A stretch of 64,000 bases of DNA from Bradyrhizobium yuanmingense (lineage in GTDB: Bacteria > Pseudomonadota > Alphaproteobacteria > Rhizobiales > Xanthobacteraceae): positions 434,001-498,000 of the forward strand of contig NZ_FMAE01000001.1 of assembly GCF_900094575.1 (NCBI RefSeq), read 5' to 3'. Position numbers and translations under genes: made by a program. Positions 41,839 to 50,899 of the stretch are shown here, piece by piece. The notes under the pieces were generated by a model. It was not told the DNA's origin and made no database searches. It was given only the letters and a program-made list of their open reading frames with translations. How positions within the stretch are numbered: the first letter of the stretch is position 1; every line of letters starts with the position of its first letter.

Positions 41839-41998
41839 GGTGCGTTTGCCCTCGCGTTCTTCTCGTTGGCCCTGGCGGGCTCCTTGCGTTCCGAGCCCGA
41901 GTCTACACCAGCCGGCCCGGCCTCGTTAAGCGCAACCGGCTTGGAATGCGGCCGTCATTTCGGTATCAACTTTCCGACAAAACGCCCCGGAGGAACTG

Positions 41999-43273
41999 AT
42001 GCTCGCCCCCACCCCCGCTTCGCCCGAATCCGTCGGCATGTCCAAGGCCGCGCTCGACCGCATCGATGCGCATCTCAAGCGCCGGTACATCGATGCCGGG
42101 CGTTTCCCGGGCACGCATCTTCTGGTCTACCGCCGCGGCAAGGTCGCGCACAGCTCAGTGCAGGGCTTTGCCGATGTCGAGCGCAAGGTGCCGGTGAAGG
42201 ACGATACGATCTATCGCATCTATTCCATGACCAAGCCGCTCACCAGCGTCGCCTTCATGATGCTGGTCGAGGAAGGCCTCGTCGCCATCGACGAGCCCGT
42301 CGCGAAATATATTCCGGAGTGGAAGGACCTCGGCGTGTTCGTCGCCGGCACCTATCCGGCGTTCCTGACCCGGCCGCCGTCGCGGCCGATGCTGATCGTC
42401 GACCTCTTGCGCCACACCTCCGGCCTAACCTATGGCTTCCAGCAACGCTCCAACGTCGATGCCGCCTACCGCAGTGAAAAGATCGGCGAGGTCGAAAAAT
42501 CAGGCACACTCCAGACCATGGTCGAGGGCCTGGCCAAGATCCCGCTGGAGTTTTCGCCGGGCGAGTCCTGGAATTACTCCGTTGCGACCGACGTGATCGG
42601 CTATCTCGTCGGCAAGATCTCCGGCATGCCGTTCGAGCAGTTCCTGAAACAGCGCATCCTCGACCCGCTCGGCATGACCGACACCGACTTCCACGTCCCG
42701 GCCTCGAAGGCGCATCGCTTCGCCGCCTGCTATTCCGCCGATCCCGGCGGCGGCATGACCTTCCATGCGGGCCAGCGCCGCGAGGGGTTGACGCTCCAGG
42801 ACGACCCGGCAACGAGCTCGTTCCTGTCGCCGCCCTCGTTCATCTCCGGCGGCGGCGGGCTGTGCTCGACCGTTGCCGACTATCTGACCTTCTGCCGTGC
42901 GCTGCTCAATGGCGGCGAGCTCGGCGGCGTCAGGCTGATCGGGCCGAAGACGCTGGCGCTGATGACCACCAACCACATTCCGGGCGGCCGTGCGCTGCCG
43001 GACGTCTCGCGCTCGCTGTTCTCGGAAGCGACCTATAACGGCATCGGCTTCGGTCTCGGCTTCGCCGTGACCATGCGCCCGGCCGAGACATTGATCGCCG
43101 GCAGCCCCGGCGAATACAATTGGGGCGGCGCCGCCACGACCTCGTTCTGGATCGATCCGGCCGAGGACCTGATCGCGATCTTCATGACGCAAGTGCTGCC
43201 GTCGAGCGCCTATCCGATCCGCCGCGAGCTGCGCAGCATGGTCTACGCCGCAATCACTGAAAGCAATCTGTAG
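41999..43273 (+). CDS. Serine hydrolase, class-C beta-lactamase/esterase family
   Basis: Hydrolase of 424 residues in the beta-lactamase-fold superfamily (EstB/DD-peptidase-like). The nucleophile motif SxxK is YSMTKP (Ser76, Lys79), the second motif is WNYSVATDV (Tyr193), and WGGAATT near residue 380 replaces the KTG box, a pattern typical of esterases. No signal peptide is visible, so a cytosolic esterase is more likely than an antibiotic-resistance enzyme. The ribosome site GGAGGA precedes the ATG. Divergent from the dioxygenase; substrate unknown. Confidence 0.86.
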   Translation: MLAPTPASPESVGMSKAALDRIDAHLKRRYIDAGRFPGTHLLVYRRGKVAHSSVQGFADVERKVPVKDDTIYRIYSMTKPLTSVAFMMLVEEGLVAIDEPVAKYIPEWKDLGVFVAGTYPAFLTRPPSRPMLIVDLLRHTSGLTYGFQQRSNVDAAYRSEKIGEVEKSGTLQTMVEGLAKIPLEFSPGESWNYSVATDVIGYLVGKISGMPFEQFLKQRILDPLGMTDTDFHVPASKAHRFAACYSADPGGGMTFHAGQRREGLTLQDDPATSSFLSPPSFISGGGGLCSTVADYLTFCRALLNGGELGGVRLIGPKTLALMTTNHIPGGRALPDVSRSLFSEATYNGIGFGLGFAVTMRPAETLIAGSPGEYNWGGAATTSFWIDPAEDLIAIFMTQVLPSSAYPIRRELRSMVYAAITESNL

Positions 43274-43349
43274 CCCACCGCGACGACCCCGCGGCCGTCG
43301 GCCGCGGCAGCACGATCGCATATGACTCGCTGCGGCGGCCTGCGAGCAC

Positions 43350-43486
43350 GCCTCGTCCTTCGAGACGGCGCTTACGCGCCTCCTCAGGATGAGGCTAATC
43401 GGCGTCAGTGCCCGTTTCGACTGCTGCCGCACACTCCGTCCTCATCCTGAGGAGCCCGCCTAAAGCGGGCGTCTCGAAGGATGGCC
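43350..43486. repeat. Intergenic inverted repeat, family E (CCTTCGAGACG type)
   Basis: Left half carries CGTCCTTCGAGACGGCGC and GCGCCTCCTCAGGATGAGG; right half has CCTCATCCTGAGGAGC and GGGCGTCTCGAAGGATGG. These are the complementary modules of a long hairpin. It separates the convergent serine hydrolase and TRAP permease genes. Only one copy of this family is in the window. Confidence 0.88.
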
Positions 43487-43547
43487 ACGGGGAAAATCCC
43501 TCAGATGCGATAGCCCTGCCCGGCTGCGGGGTCCTCCTATCAGGCGG

Positions 43548-44867
43548 TCACTTGAGCATCTCCGGCACGATCAGGCGCGGCAGGAACAGCGACACGCTGG
43601 GCCAAATGATCACCGCCGCCAGCACGAGTAGCATCGGGATCAGCATGATGACCGTGTCCTTCAGGGCATAGCGCAGCCGCACGCCCGCGATCGAACAGGC
43701 GATCATCAGACAGAGGCCGTAGGGCGGCGTCACCAATCCGAAGGCCAGCGAGACGATGGAGATGATCGCGAACTGGACCGGATGCAGATCGACGGACCTG
43801 GCGAGCGGCTCCAGCACGGTGCCGACGATGATGATCGCGGGGATGGCGTCGAGAAAGCAGCCCACCACCAGAAAGCAGAAGGCGATGAAGAAGCCGGCCG
43901 CGACGGGACCCATGCCCCATGTCGAAACGTTCGCCAGCAGTTCTTGCGGGATCTTGTAATAGGCCAGCAGCCAGCCGAACGCACTGGCGGTGCCGACGCA
44001 GAACAGCGCTACGCCGGCGAGACGCCCAGTGTCGAGCAAGGCTCTGTACAATTCACGGATTCCCGTCTCGCGGTAGAAGAACGCCGAGAGCACGACGGAA
44101 TAGAGCACGGCAACGCAGGCGGACTCGGTCGCGGTGAACCAGCCGAGCAGAATGCCGCCGACGATGATGAACGGCGTTATTAACGCGGGTATCGACCGCC
44201 AGATGGCGCATCGCATGTCGACCCAGGTCGACTTCGGATAGGTCGGGTAGCCGCGGCGCACCGCATAGACGTGCACCGTCGCCATCTGCGCGCCCGCGAT
44301 CAGCAGCCCGGGCACGATACCGGCCAGATACATCGCCGCTATCGAGGTCGAGATCAGACCGCCCCACACGATCATCAGGATCGAGGGCGGAATGACGACC
44401 GCAAGAACCGCGGAGGCCGCCGTGATGGCAATGGAGAACGAGAGATCGTAGCCCTCCTTGGTCTGCGCATCGATGAAGATCTTCGATTGGCTCGCCGCAT
44501 CCGCAGTGGAGGAGCCGGAGATGCCGGCAAAGAACACCGACAGCACGACGTTGATCTGCGCCAGCGACCCCGGCCAGTGCCCGACCATCGAGCGCGACAG
44601 CGCCACCAGGCGATCCGTGATACCGCCGATACTCATCAGGTTCGCCGTCAACAGAAAGAACGGCACCGCGAGCAGGATGAACGAGTTGTACGCGTTGAAA
44701 GTCTCCTGCGCGAGCGTCATCAGCGACAGGCGCGGCTCGATCAGAAGGATCGGCACGCAGGCAAGGCCCAGCGCGAAGGCGACCGGCACGCGCACGATCA
44801 GCAGGCCGACGAAGACCCCGAACAGCACCATGGCGGCCTGTCCGGCAGAAAGTACAGTGCCGTTCAT
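43548..44867 (-). CDS. dctM: TRAP transporter large permease subunit
   Basis: DctM/SiaM-type membrane protein of 439 residues with about 12 hydrophobic segments. Family signatures include AFALGLACVPILL near residue 30, FVIGISGSSTADAAS-type sequence (FFAGISGSSTADAASQSKIF near 113) and VIPPSILMIVWGG near 160. With the small permease and binding protein it forms a sodium- or proton-driven importer, usually for carboxylates. Its ATG overlaps the dctQ stop by four bases (ATGA), so the subunits are translationally coupled. Confidence 0.93.
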   Translation of the reverse strand: MNGTVLSAGQAAMVLFGVFVGLLIVRVPVAFALGLACVPILLIEPRLSLMTLAQETFNAYNSFILLAVPFFLLTANLMSIGGITDRLVALSRSMVGHWPGSLAQINVVLSVFFAGISGSSTADAASQSKIFIDAQTKEGYDLSFSIAITAASAVLAVVIPPSILMIVWGGLISTSIAAMYLAGIVPGLLIAGAQMATVHVYAVRRGYPTYPKSTWVDMRCAIWRSIPALITPFIIVGGILLGWFTATESACVAVLYSVVLSAFFYRETGIRELYRALLDTGRLAGVALFCVGTASAFGWLLAYYKIPQELLANVSTWGMGPVAAGFFIAFCFLVVGCFLDAIPAIIIVGTVLEPLARSVDLHPVQFAIISIVSLAFGLVTPPYGLCLMIACSIAGVRLRYALKDTVIMLIPMLLVLAAVIIWPSVSLFLPRLIVPEMLK

Positions 44868-45379
44868 TGCTGTGCCCCGACCAGAACGCGCAGTTCATCG
44901 AGTATCTGTTCGCCCGCAAACACGATCCAGGTCACGCCGGCCACCGGCCAGGCAACGTGGATCAGCCAGAGCGGCAGATCGGCCAGCTCCGACGTCCTGT
45001 TCCAGGCGAAGCGTGTGAATTCGATGCCGGCCGACACGAACACGAGGGCCAGTGCCAGCACGCCGATCCGCGCGATGATCCGCACTGCGGCCTCCGACCG
45101 CCGCGACAAATCGGGCCACACGTCGACCTCGAAATGCTGAGCCTCGCGGATGCCGACCATGGCGCCGATCATGATCGTCCAGATGAACAGGAATCGCGCC
45201 ATCTCCTCGGTCCAGATGTAGGAGGGAATGAACGGCGTGTAGCGCGAGACGATCTGCAATGTGACGGGGATGACCAGGATGCCGACGCAGGCGGCAAGCA
45301 GGAATTCCAACAATTTCGCATAGGCCGCGGTGACGCGACGCCACAGCGACGGTGTGGACGGGACGTGCATTTCGGACAT
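44864..45379 (-). CDS. dctQ: TRAP transporter small permease subunit
   Basis: Four-helix membrane protein of 171 residues of the DctQ family: the motif YTPFIPSYIWTEEMARFLFIW near residues 48-68 carries the conserved Trp-Thr-Glu-Glu, and REAQHFEVDVWPD near 81 is also typical. It lies between the binding-protein gene (82 bases downstream of it) and dctM, which it overlaps by four bases. Confidence 0.92.
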   Translation of the reverse strand: MSEMHVPSTPSLWRRVTAAYAKLLEFLLAACVGILVIPVTLQIVSRYTPFIPSYIWTEEMARFLFIWTIMIGAMVGIREAQHFEVDVWPDLSRRSEAAVRIIARIGVLALALVFVSAGIEFTRFAWNRTSELADLPLWLIHVAWPVAGVTWIVFAGEQILDELRVLVGAQQ

Positions 45380-45461
45380 TGGAGCTCCGTACGGCGCTCA
45401 TCCGCCATGTCCGGGCAGGAAGCGGGGCCTGCCCGGAATGCTGTCGGCGGACAGGGCGGCC

Positions 45462-46460
45462 TCAGACGACGTTGATCTTCTCGAAAATGCCCTCCGCGCC
45501 GATCTCCTTGGCGTAGGTGGCCATCACGGGGTCGGCGAGCTTCTTCATGGCGTCCCGCTCCTCGAACGGAACGCGCTTGAGCTTGCCGGCCTTCTCCAGC
45601 GTGTCGAGCTTGACGACCTCTTCGCTCGACTCGAGCTGGCGGCCGTAATCGCCGGCCTCCTTGCCCGCTTTCATGATCGCGTCCTGCAGATCCTTCGGCA
45701 GGGTCTTCAGCGTCTTGACGGAAAAGCAGATCGGCCGGATCGACACGGCGTGCTGGGTCAGGTTGAGATGCGGCGCCACTTCATAGAACTTCATCGCCTC
45801 GACGCCGGCCGCTTCGTTCTCGCCGGCTGATATCACCCCGTTCTGGATCGCGTTGTAGACTTCGTTATAGGCGATCACCGTGGGGCTCATGCCAACGGCC
45901 GCAAAGGTCTTCGACCAGATCGGCGCGCCCTGCACGCGCACCTTGAGGCCCTTGAGGTCGGCGAGGTTCTTGAGCGGCTTGTTGGCGAAGATGTTGCGGA
46001 TGCCGCCGCCGGCATAACCGATCAGAACCACGTCCGCCTTGGCCGCGACCTCGTCGGCGACTGGCGCCAGGATATTGGCTTCGACCACCTTGTTCATGTG
46101 CTCGATGCCCTTGAACACGAAGGGCGCATCGATGAACGGGGCGGCCTTGGCGAAGGTCGACATGTGAGCCGGCGAGACGATGCCGTAATCGACTGCCTTG
46201 CCTTGCGACATGTACTCGAAATACTGCTTCTCGAGGCCGAGCGAGGAGTTCCTGTGCAGGGTGAAGTTGACGGGCTTGCCGTAATATTTCTTCACCAGCT
46301 CCTCGAACCGCAGCAGGGCCCGATTGAAGGCATGGTCGTCATTGAACTGCACGGCACCGTTCAGTGTGATCGGGGCTTGCGCCCTCAGGATCGACGGCAT
46401 GCCGATGGCAGCTGCCGCAGTGGTTGCACCGATCCCAGCGAGAAATGACCTTCGCTTCAT
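45462..46460 (-). CDS. dctP: TRAP transporter substrate-binding protein
   Basis: Periplasmic protein of 332 residues of the DctP family. The N-terminus KRRSFLAGIGATTAAAAIG is a twin-arginine-like signal with cleavage near ILRAQA. The conserved carboxylate-binding Arg is expected in LKGLKVRVQGAPIWSKTFAA near residue 170, and the YNEVYNAIQNGVISAGENE segment near 198 is typical. Ligand is unknown. It is the first gene of a three-gene importer operon; 690 bases upstream contain only a kinase remnant. Confidence 0.93.
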   Translation of the reverse strand: MKRRSFLAGIGATTAAAAIGMPSILRAQAPITLNGAVQFNDDHAFNRALLRFEELVKKYYGKPVNFTLHRNSSLGLEKQYFEYMSQGKAVDYGIVSPAHMSTFAKAAPFIDAPFVFKGIEHMNKVVEANILAPVADEVAAKADVVLIGYAGGGIRNIFANKPLKNLADLKGLKVRVQGAPIWSKTFAAVGMSPTVIAYNEVYNAIQNGVISAGENEAAGVEAMKFYEVAPHLNLTQHAVSIRPICFSVKTLKTLPKDLQDAIMKAGKEAGDYGRQLESSEEVVKLDTLEKAGKLKRVPFEERDAMKKLADPVMATYAKEIGAEGIFEKINVV

Positions 46461-46707
46461 CGTCTCCCCTCCCTTTGATGCTCCGGCCCTGTCGCCGGGC
46501 CGTGAGCGCAGCCGTTATGCGGCTTGCGAGAGGCAAGCGTATGAAAAACCTCGGCGGGACGGAAGTCATTTCGCGTGGGCTGGAGCTACCCCTTCGTCGC
46601 AGGACTGCACGTAAACGCCTGCTGCACTGCAACTCGCCGCTTCGGTATGCGGCGGAGGCGCGAGGTCTCCGGCGATCAGGAGCGCGCTGGACGGACGGCG
46701 AAAATTC

Positions 46708-47016
46708 GTGGCGCAGCACAATTCCTGCGCCTATGGTCTCTTCAAAATCATTGTCCGGTGCTGCCGCGCTGGAACCGGGACGCCTGCGTTCGCCAAAGCT
46801 TACCTTGCCCGTTCGGCTCGCCTCCTTGTCGCCGGAACGACGCTACCGCTGATCGTTTTCGCGGTGGGCCTTGCCTATTACAACTACCATCAGGATCGCA
46901 GCGAGGCTGCGCGCCGTTTGCTGGAAACGGTGCGTAGCATGCGCATGGTGCTCGATGCCGAGGTGCAGCGGATCACGGGGGCTTGCCCCTGCCGCGCGGC
47001 GTCGTCTGCACTGTGA
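46708..47016 (+). pseudogene. Truncated sensor histidine kinase N-terminus (remnant)
   Basis: From about 46807 to 46980 the reading frame gives ARSARLLVAGTTLPLIVFAV followed by GLAYYNYHQDR and EAARRLLETVRSMRMVLDAE. This is the membrane segment and start of the periplasmic sensor of a family of Bradyrhizobium histidine kinases, as far as I recognise it. The similarity stops at about 46980 and a stop follows at 47014; no HAMP, HisKA or ATPase domain is present nearby. The sequence before 46807 is also unlike the family. I read it as a degraded fragment. The rest of 46461-47114 shows nothing else. Confidence 0.5.
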
Positions 47017-47114
47017 CCTGCACGCTTGAGGAGACGCTTTGATCCGCGGTCCACGCGCATATCGCAACGCAACACGGGGTGTGCTGCGACAATTGCGCTT
47101 GCCCTCATCCATTC

Positions 47115-47136
47115 ATCCGATGTTAAACATCCGATG
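47115..47136. promoter_or_regulatory. Candidate operator before GntR gene
   Basis: ATCCGATG occurs twice as a direct repeat with a 14-base period (47115-47122, 47129-47136), and between them lies the palindrome ATGTTAAACAT (47120-47130). Palindromes of this size are typical FadR/GntR-family sites. The element is 75-95 bases before the preferred GntR start, consistent with autoregulation. Confidence 0.45.
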
Positions 47137-47210
47137 ATTGCAGCTGCCGGGGCGTGGCAGCCAAATACAAACGAACCAGCCGCGACAGGCCGGACGGGAG
47201 AAACGTACGA

Positions 47211-48032
47211 GTGGCAAGAGCGCGCCCGAGCCCCGTCGACAAGCCGATCAAGCCCGGCCGCATTCGCGCCGTGCTGACGACGCTCGGCCGGGAGATCGCG
47301 CAGGATCTCATTCCGGTCGGGACAGCCCTGCCGCCGGAACCTGAGCTCGAAGCCCGCTTCGGAGTCGGGCGCGGCGTGGTGCGCGAAGCCATCAAGACGC
47401 TCGCCGCTAAAGGTCTGGTCAGCGTGCGGCCGCGCCACGGCACGCACGTGCTGCCGCGCCACGAATGGAGCCTGCTCGACCGCGACGTGCTAAGCTGGCT
47501 GGTCGGTCAGGACGAGCCGGATCGGGACCTTCTGCTGGCAATCCAGGAGGTGCGCTCGATCATCGAGCCCGCTGCCGCAGCGCTTGCGGCCGAGCGTGCA
47601 ACAAAGAACGACCGCTGGCGGATCGACACGGCCCTGGCGGCGATGCAGACTGCAAAGGACCAGGCCAGCGCCCTCGCTGCCGACAAGGCTTTCCATCTCG
47701 CCATCCTGGACGCGACCCACAATCCGGTCCTCCAGGGCTTTCGCGGGGCGATCGATACCATTCTGGGCACCGTCTTCACCGTTGCCGTCGGCGGCCCCGG
47801 CGGCTGGTTCAAGGACAATCTGCCGAACCACGTCATAGCGGCGCGGGCCATCGAGAGCGGCAACCCGGAGAAGGCGCGCGCCGCGATGGAACGGCTGCTG
47901 GGCTACACCCGATCGAAGCTGTCGAACCGAAAGACCATTATCGCCGCGGCGGCTCGCAAGGCGGATGGATCGACCCTGCGCGCCGTCAGGAAGCCGAGCC
48001 TCAACCGCAAGAGAAAGCGCCATGCACCGTGA
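47211..48032 (+). CDS. GntR (FadR subfamily) transcriptional regulator
   Basis: Regulator of 273 residues. The winged HTH has GTALPPEPELEARFGVGRG and VREAIKTLAAKGLVSVRPRHG; the all-helical FCD effector domain follows, with EVRSIIEPAAAALAAERAT, DKAFHLAILDATHNPVL (metal-ligand Asp and His) and HVIAARAIESGNPEKA. GTG at 47211 has GGGAG about 10 bases before it; GTG at 47154 is an alternative. FadR-type regulators usually respond to carboxylic or sugar acids. It lies 154 bases before an ABC importer operon and faces away from the TRAP operon, so either could be its target. Confidence 0.88.
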   Translation: MARARPSPVDKPIKPGRIRAVLTTLGREIAQDLIPVGTALPPEPELEARFGVGRGVVREAIKTLAAKGLVSVRPRHGTHVLPRHEWSLLDRDVLSWLVGQDEPDRDLLLAIQEVRSIIEPAAAALAAERATKNDRWRIDTALAAMQTAKDQASALAADKAFHLAILDATHNPVLQGFRGAIDTILGTVFTVAVGGPGGWFKDNLPNHVIAARAIESGNPEKARAAMERLLGYTRSKLSNRKTIIAAAARKADGSTLRAVRKPSLNRKRKRHAP

Positions 48033-48186
48033 CATGAGGGGGCTCGGCCCGGATCCCCGCTCCGCGCGGATCGCGAGGAGGGTCGCAACCGATACAGATA
48101 TGCGATTGCGCGAGACGCGGCTACGATACCAGCAATGATCAGTGGGAAATGCCGGTACAGGCATAGCTGAGCGTCAGGGAGGTCGA

Positions 48187-49008
48187 ATGCAGCTGACGGG
48201 CAGTCTGAAAGGCCGATCGTCGCGGCTGATGCGCAGCGTCAACTCTCTGGCCGGCGCTGCAATGTTCGTCGCGCCGCTGCTTGCGCTGGTCGCGGTCTGG
48301 GCCGCCGTGGTCCCGCTGTTCAACGTCAATCCCCGCGTGTTTCCCTCGGTCGGCGCGGTCGGCACCGCCGCGCTTGACTCGATCCGGGACGGCACGTTGT
48401 TCGCGCATGTCGGCGCCAGTCTTTTGCGCGTCGGCCTGGGCACACTGATCGGCATCGCCACCGCGGTGCCGCTCGGTATCGCCATGGGCGTCAGCCCGAC
48501 GGTCGCGGCCTTTCTCACGCCGCTGTTCCGGTTCTTCTCGGTGCTCGCCGGCATTGCCTGGATCCCGATCGCGACGCTGTGGTTCGGTTACGGTTTCGGC
48601 GCGATCGTCTTCGTGATCTTCAACGCCGTATTCTTCGTCGTCGCCTACAACACGCTTCTCGGCGTCAGGACCATCCCGCACACGCTGCGCAACGCTGCCG
48701 CCTCGCTCGGCGCCGGCCGCTGGGCGCTGCTGACCGAAGTACTGCTGCCGGGCGCGCTGCCCAATATCGTCACCGGCATTCGCACCGGCCTGGGCTTTGC
48801 CTGGCGCGGCCTGATCGCCGCGGAGATGATCGCGACCAATGTCGGGCTCGGCTACATGCTGTTCGTCGCGCGCGATTTCTACCGCACCGAGGTGATCGTG
48901 TTCGGCATGATCGTGATCGGCGTGCTCTGGCTTCTGATCGACCGTTTGCTGCTGGTCCCGCTGGAACGCGCGACCATCGAGCGCTGGGGCATGGTGAGGC
49001 GCGCATGA
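48187..49008 (+). CDS. NitT/TauT-type ABC transporter permease, first
   Basis: Inner-membrane permease of 273 residues with six hydrophobic helices and the cytoplasmic EAA-type loop near residue 172 (NAAASLGAGRWALLTEVLLPGALPN in parts). RFFSVLAGIAWIPIATLWFGYG near residue 119 is typical of SsuC/TauC permeases. ATG at 48187 follows AGGGAGG; an upstream ATG at 48142 has none. Its stop overlaps the next permease start by four bases. Two permease genes imply a heterodimer. Confidence 0.9.
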   Translation: MQLTGSLKGRSSRLMRSVNSLAGAAMFVAPLLALVAVWAAVVPLFNVNPRVFPSVGAVGTAALDSIRDGTLFAHVGASLLRVGLGTLIGIATAVPLGIAMGVSPTVAAFLTPLFRFFSVLAGIAWIPIATLWFGYGFGAIVFVIFNAVFFVVAYNTLLGVRTIPHTLRNAAASLGAGRWALLTEVLLPGALPNIVTGIRTGLGFAWRGLIAAEMIATNVGLGYMLFVARDFYRTEVIVFGMIVIGVLWLLIDRLLLVPLERATIERWGMVRRA

Positions 49009-49811
49009 ACGTCCTGCTGCAAATCTGGGCCGGCTATGCCCGCCTGACCCGGCGCTGGCCGGGCATCGCCGCGATCATTCCCTTCATCCCGGTGCTGGCG
49101 CTGTGGACCGCGGTCAGCGAGGCCGGGCTGTTTCCACGCGCGTTCTTCCCCGGCCCGGCCGACGTCATCCGCGCATTCTTCACGCTGACCTACAAGGGCA
49201 TCCTGCCCGACTATCTCCAGGACAGCCTGATCCGGCTCGCGACCGGCGCCGCGGTCGGCATGGCGCTCGGCATACCCTTGGGCATCCTGATCGGCACCAG
49301 CCGCTGGGCGCATCGCATCTGCTGGCCGGTGCTGCTGTTCTTCCAGGCCATCGGCGACATCGCCTGGCTGCCGATCCTTCTGATCTGGTTCGGCTTCGGT
49401 CTGACGACGATGACCTTCGTCATCGTCTACACCGTGCTGTTCCCCGTCGTGCTCAACACCGTGCTCGGCGTCGAATCGGTACCGCGCGATCTGTCACGCG
49501 CCGCCTTGAGCCTCGGGGCTTCGCGGGCGCGCGTGCTGTGGGAGGTGACGCTGCCGGGCGCCCTGCCCAACATCATCACCGGCCTGCGCAACGGACTCGG
49601 CTACGGCTGGCGCGCGCTGATCGCGGTCGAGATGATCGTCGGCACGTCGGGCATCGGCTTCATGATGTTCGATGCGCGCCGCGCCGGGTCGACCGTCGAG
49701 ATCATCCTCGGCATGATCATTCTCGGACTGCTCTGGTACATCGTGGACGCCTGGATTCTCGCCCCGCTCGAGCGTGCGACCGGCCAGCGTTGGGGATTAG
49801 TGACATCATGA
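49005..49811 (+). CDS. NitT/TauT-type ABC transporter permease, second
   Basis: Permease of 268 residues clearly related to the preceding one: FFQAIGDIAWLPILLIWFGFG near residue 108 and the EAA-type loop near residue 166 (AALSLGASRARVLWEVTLPG). It ends with ERATGQRWG, echoing ERATIERWG in the first permease, so the pair arose by duplication. It overlaps both neighbours by four bases (ATGA), showing tight translational coupling in the operon. Confidence 0.9.
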   Translation: MNVLLQIWAGYARLTRRWPGIAAIIPFIPVLALWTAVSEAGLFPRAFFPGPADVIRAFFTLTYKGILPDYLQDSLIRLATGAAVGMALGIPLGILIGTSRWAHRICWPVLLFFQAIGDIAWLPILLIWFGFGLTTMTFVIVYTVLFPVVLNTVLGVESVPRDLSRAALSLGASRARVLWEVTLPGALPNIITGLRNGLGYGWRALIAVEMIVGTSGIGFMMFDARRAGSTVEIILGMIILGLLWYIVDAWILAPLERATGQRWGLVTS

Positions 49812-50566
49812 AGACGCTCTCGCTGCGCAATCTCGGCAAGACCTATTTCGACCCTTATGCAGGCGCGCATGTCACCGCCGTCCACGACGTCTCACTCGAC
49901 GTCGAGCCCGGCGAGTTCATCTCGGTGGTCGGCCCCTCCGGCTGCGGCAAGACGACGATCCTGAACATGATCGCCGGCTTCATTCCCTATTCGAAGGGGG
50001 ACATCCTGCTCGACGGCAAGCCGGTGCACGGGCCCGGCCCCGAGCGGGGCGTCGTGTTCCAGTCGTTCGCGCTGTTTCCCTGGAAGACCGTGCTCGACAA
50101 TGTCGGCTTCGGGCCGAAGATGCGCGGCGTTCCGAAGGCCGAGCGCGACCGCATCGCGCATGAATATCTCGCGCTTGCCGGGCTCTCGCATGCGGCGCAC
50201 CGCTATCCCAACGAGCTTTCCGGGGGCATGCAGCAGCGCGTCGGCGTGGTGCGCGCACTCGCCAACAACCCTGACGTCCTCTTGATGGACGAGCCGTTTG
50301 CCAGCGTCGACGCGCAGACGCGCATGACGCTCCAGGAGGAGCTGACGCGCATCTGGCAGGAGCGCAAGCCGACGGTGATCTTCATCACCCATGACGTGTC
50401 GGAAGCGGTGTTTCTCGCCAATCGCGTGGTCGTGCTCTCGAAGGGACGCGTGCTCGACGAGATCGCGGTCGACCTGCCGCGTCCTCGCATCTGGGACGAT
50501 CTCGTCAGGGATGATGAGTTCAAGCAGCTCTCGGCGCGCGTGCTGCAGATGGTGCGCGCAGCATGA
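49808..50566 (+). CDS. NitT/TauT-type ABC transporter ATP-binding protein
   Basis: ATPase of 252 residues. Walker A VVGPSGCGKTTILN near residue 41, Q-loop VVFQSFALFPWKTV near 83, signature NELSGGMQQRVGVVRAL near 137, Walker B VLLMDEPFASVDAQTR near 158, switch His in ITHDVSEAVF near 196. It is related to but distinct from nrtC in this window. It overlaps the second permease and the next small gene by four bases each. Confidence 0.93.
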   Translation: MKTLSLRNLGKTYFDPYAGAHVTAVHDVSLDVEPGEFISVVGPSGCGKTTILNMIAGFIPYSKGDILLDGKPVHGPGPERGVVFQSFALFPWKTVLDNVGFGPKMRGVPKAERDRIAHEYLALAGLSHAAHRYPNELSGGMQQRVGVVRALANNPDVLLMDEPFASVDAQTRMTLQEELTRIWQERKPTVIFITHDVSEAVFLANRVVVLSKGRVLDEIAVDLPRPRIWDDLVRDDEFKQLSARVLQMVRAA

Positions 50567-50895
50567 GCATCGCCTCCGAAGCCTTGCGATCACCCAAGCT
50601 GCGCATCGCGCTCGGCGCAATTGCGGCATGGGCGCTGTTTCAGCTCTGGCTGACCATCGCGGCGCCCGGAAAGATCTCGCCGCAGCTCACGGGCACGTCG
50701 GAAAAGGTGAACGTGCAGATCGAGCTGCCGTTCACGCCGGAGCGTTTCCACGTGCTCGCCTTCCAGCAATACGGACGCGTCTCGGGCACGGACGAGCATT
50801 CGATCGAGCTGCGCGGTGTCAAAAGAACGGACCTCAATGCCGTGGCCCGGCCCTATTGGGTGACGGCGGTGGGGCCGATAAAAGAGGGAGGCTGA
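50563..50895 (+). CDS. Small membrane-anchored protein in ABC operon, unknown
   Basis: Protein of 110 residues. One N-terminal hydrophobic helix (about residues 14-34, RIALGAIAAWALFQLWLTIAA) is followed by a soluble, probably periplasmic domain beginning APGKISPQLTGTSEKVNVQI and containing beta-type segments (RFHVLAFQQYG, HSIELRGVKRTD). I do not recognise the family. Its ATG overlaps the ATPase stop and its end is 4 bases from the binding-protein gene, so it is embedded between core transporter genes. It could be an accessory subunit, receptor or ligand-presenting factor; none can be chosen from sequence. Confidence 0.75.
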   Translation: MSIASEALRSPKLRIALGAIAAWALFQLWLTIAAPGKISPQLTGTSEKVNVQIELPFTPERFHVLAFQQYGRVSGTDEHSIELRGVKRTDLNAVARPYWVTAVGPIKEGG

Positions 50896-50899
50896 GACT

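Noticed and set aside
41999..43273. Beta-lactamase resistance gene
   Set aside because: SxxK and YxS-like motifs are present, but there is no signal peptide and the KTG box is WGG, as in esterases of the same fold.
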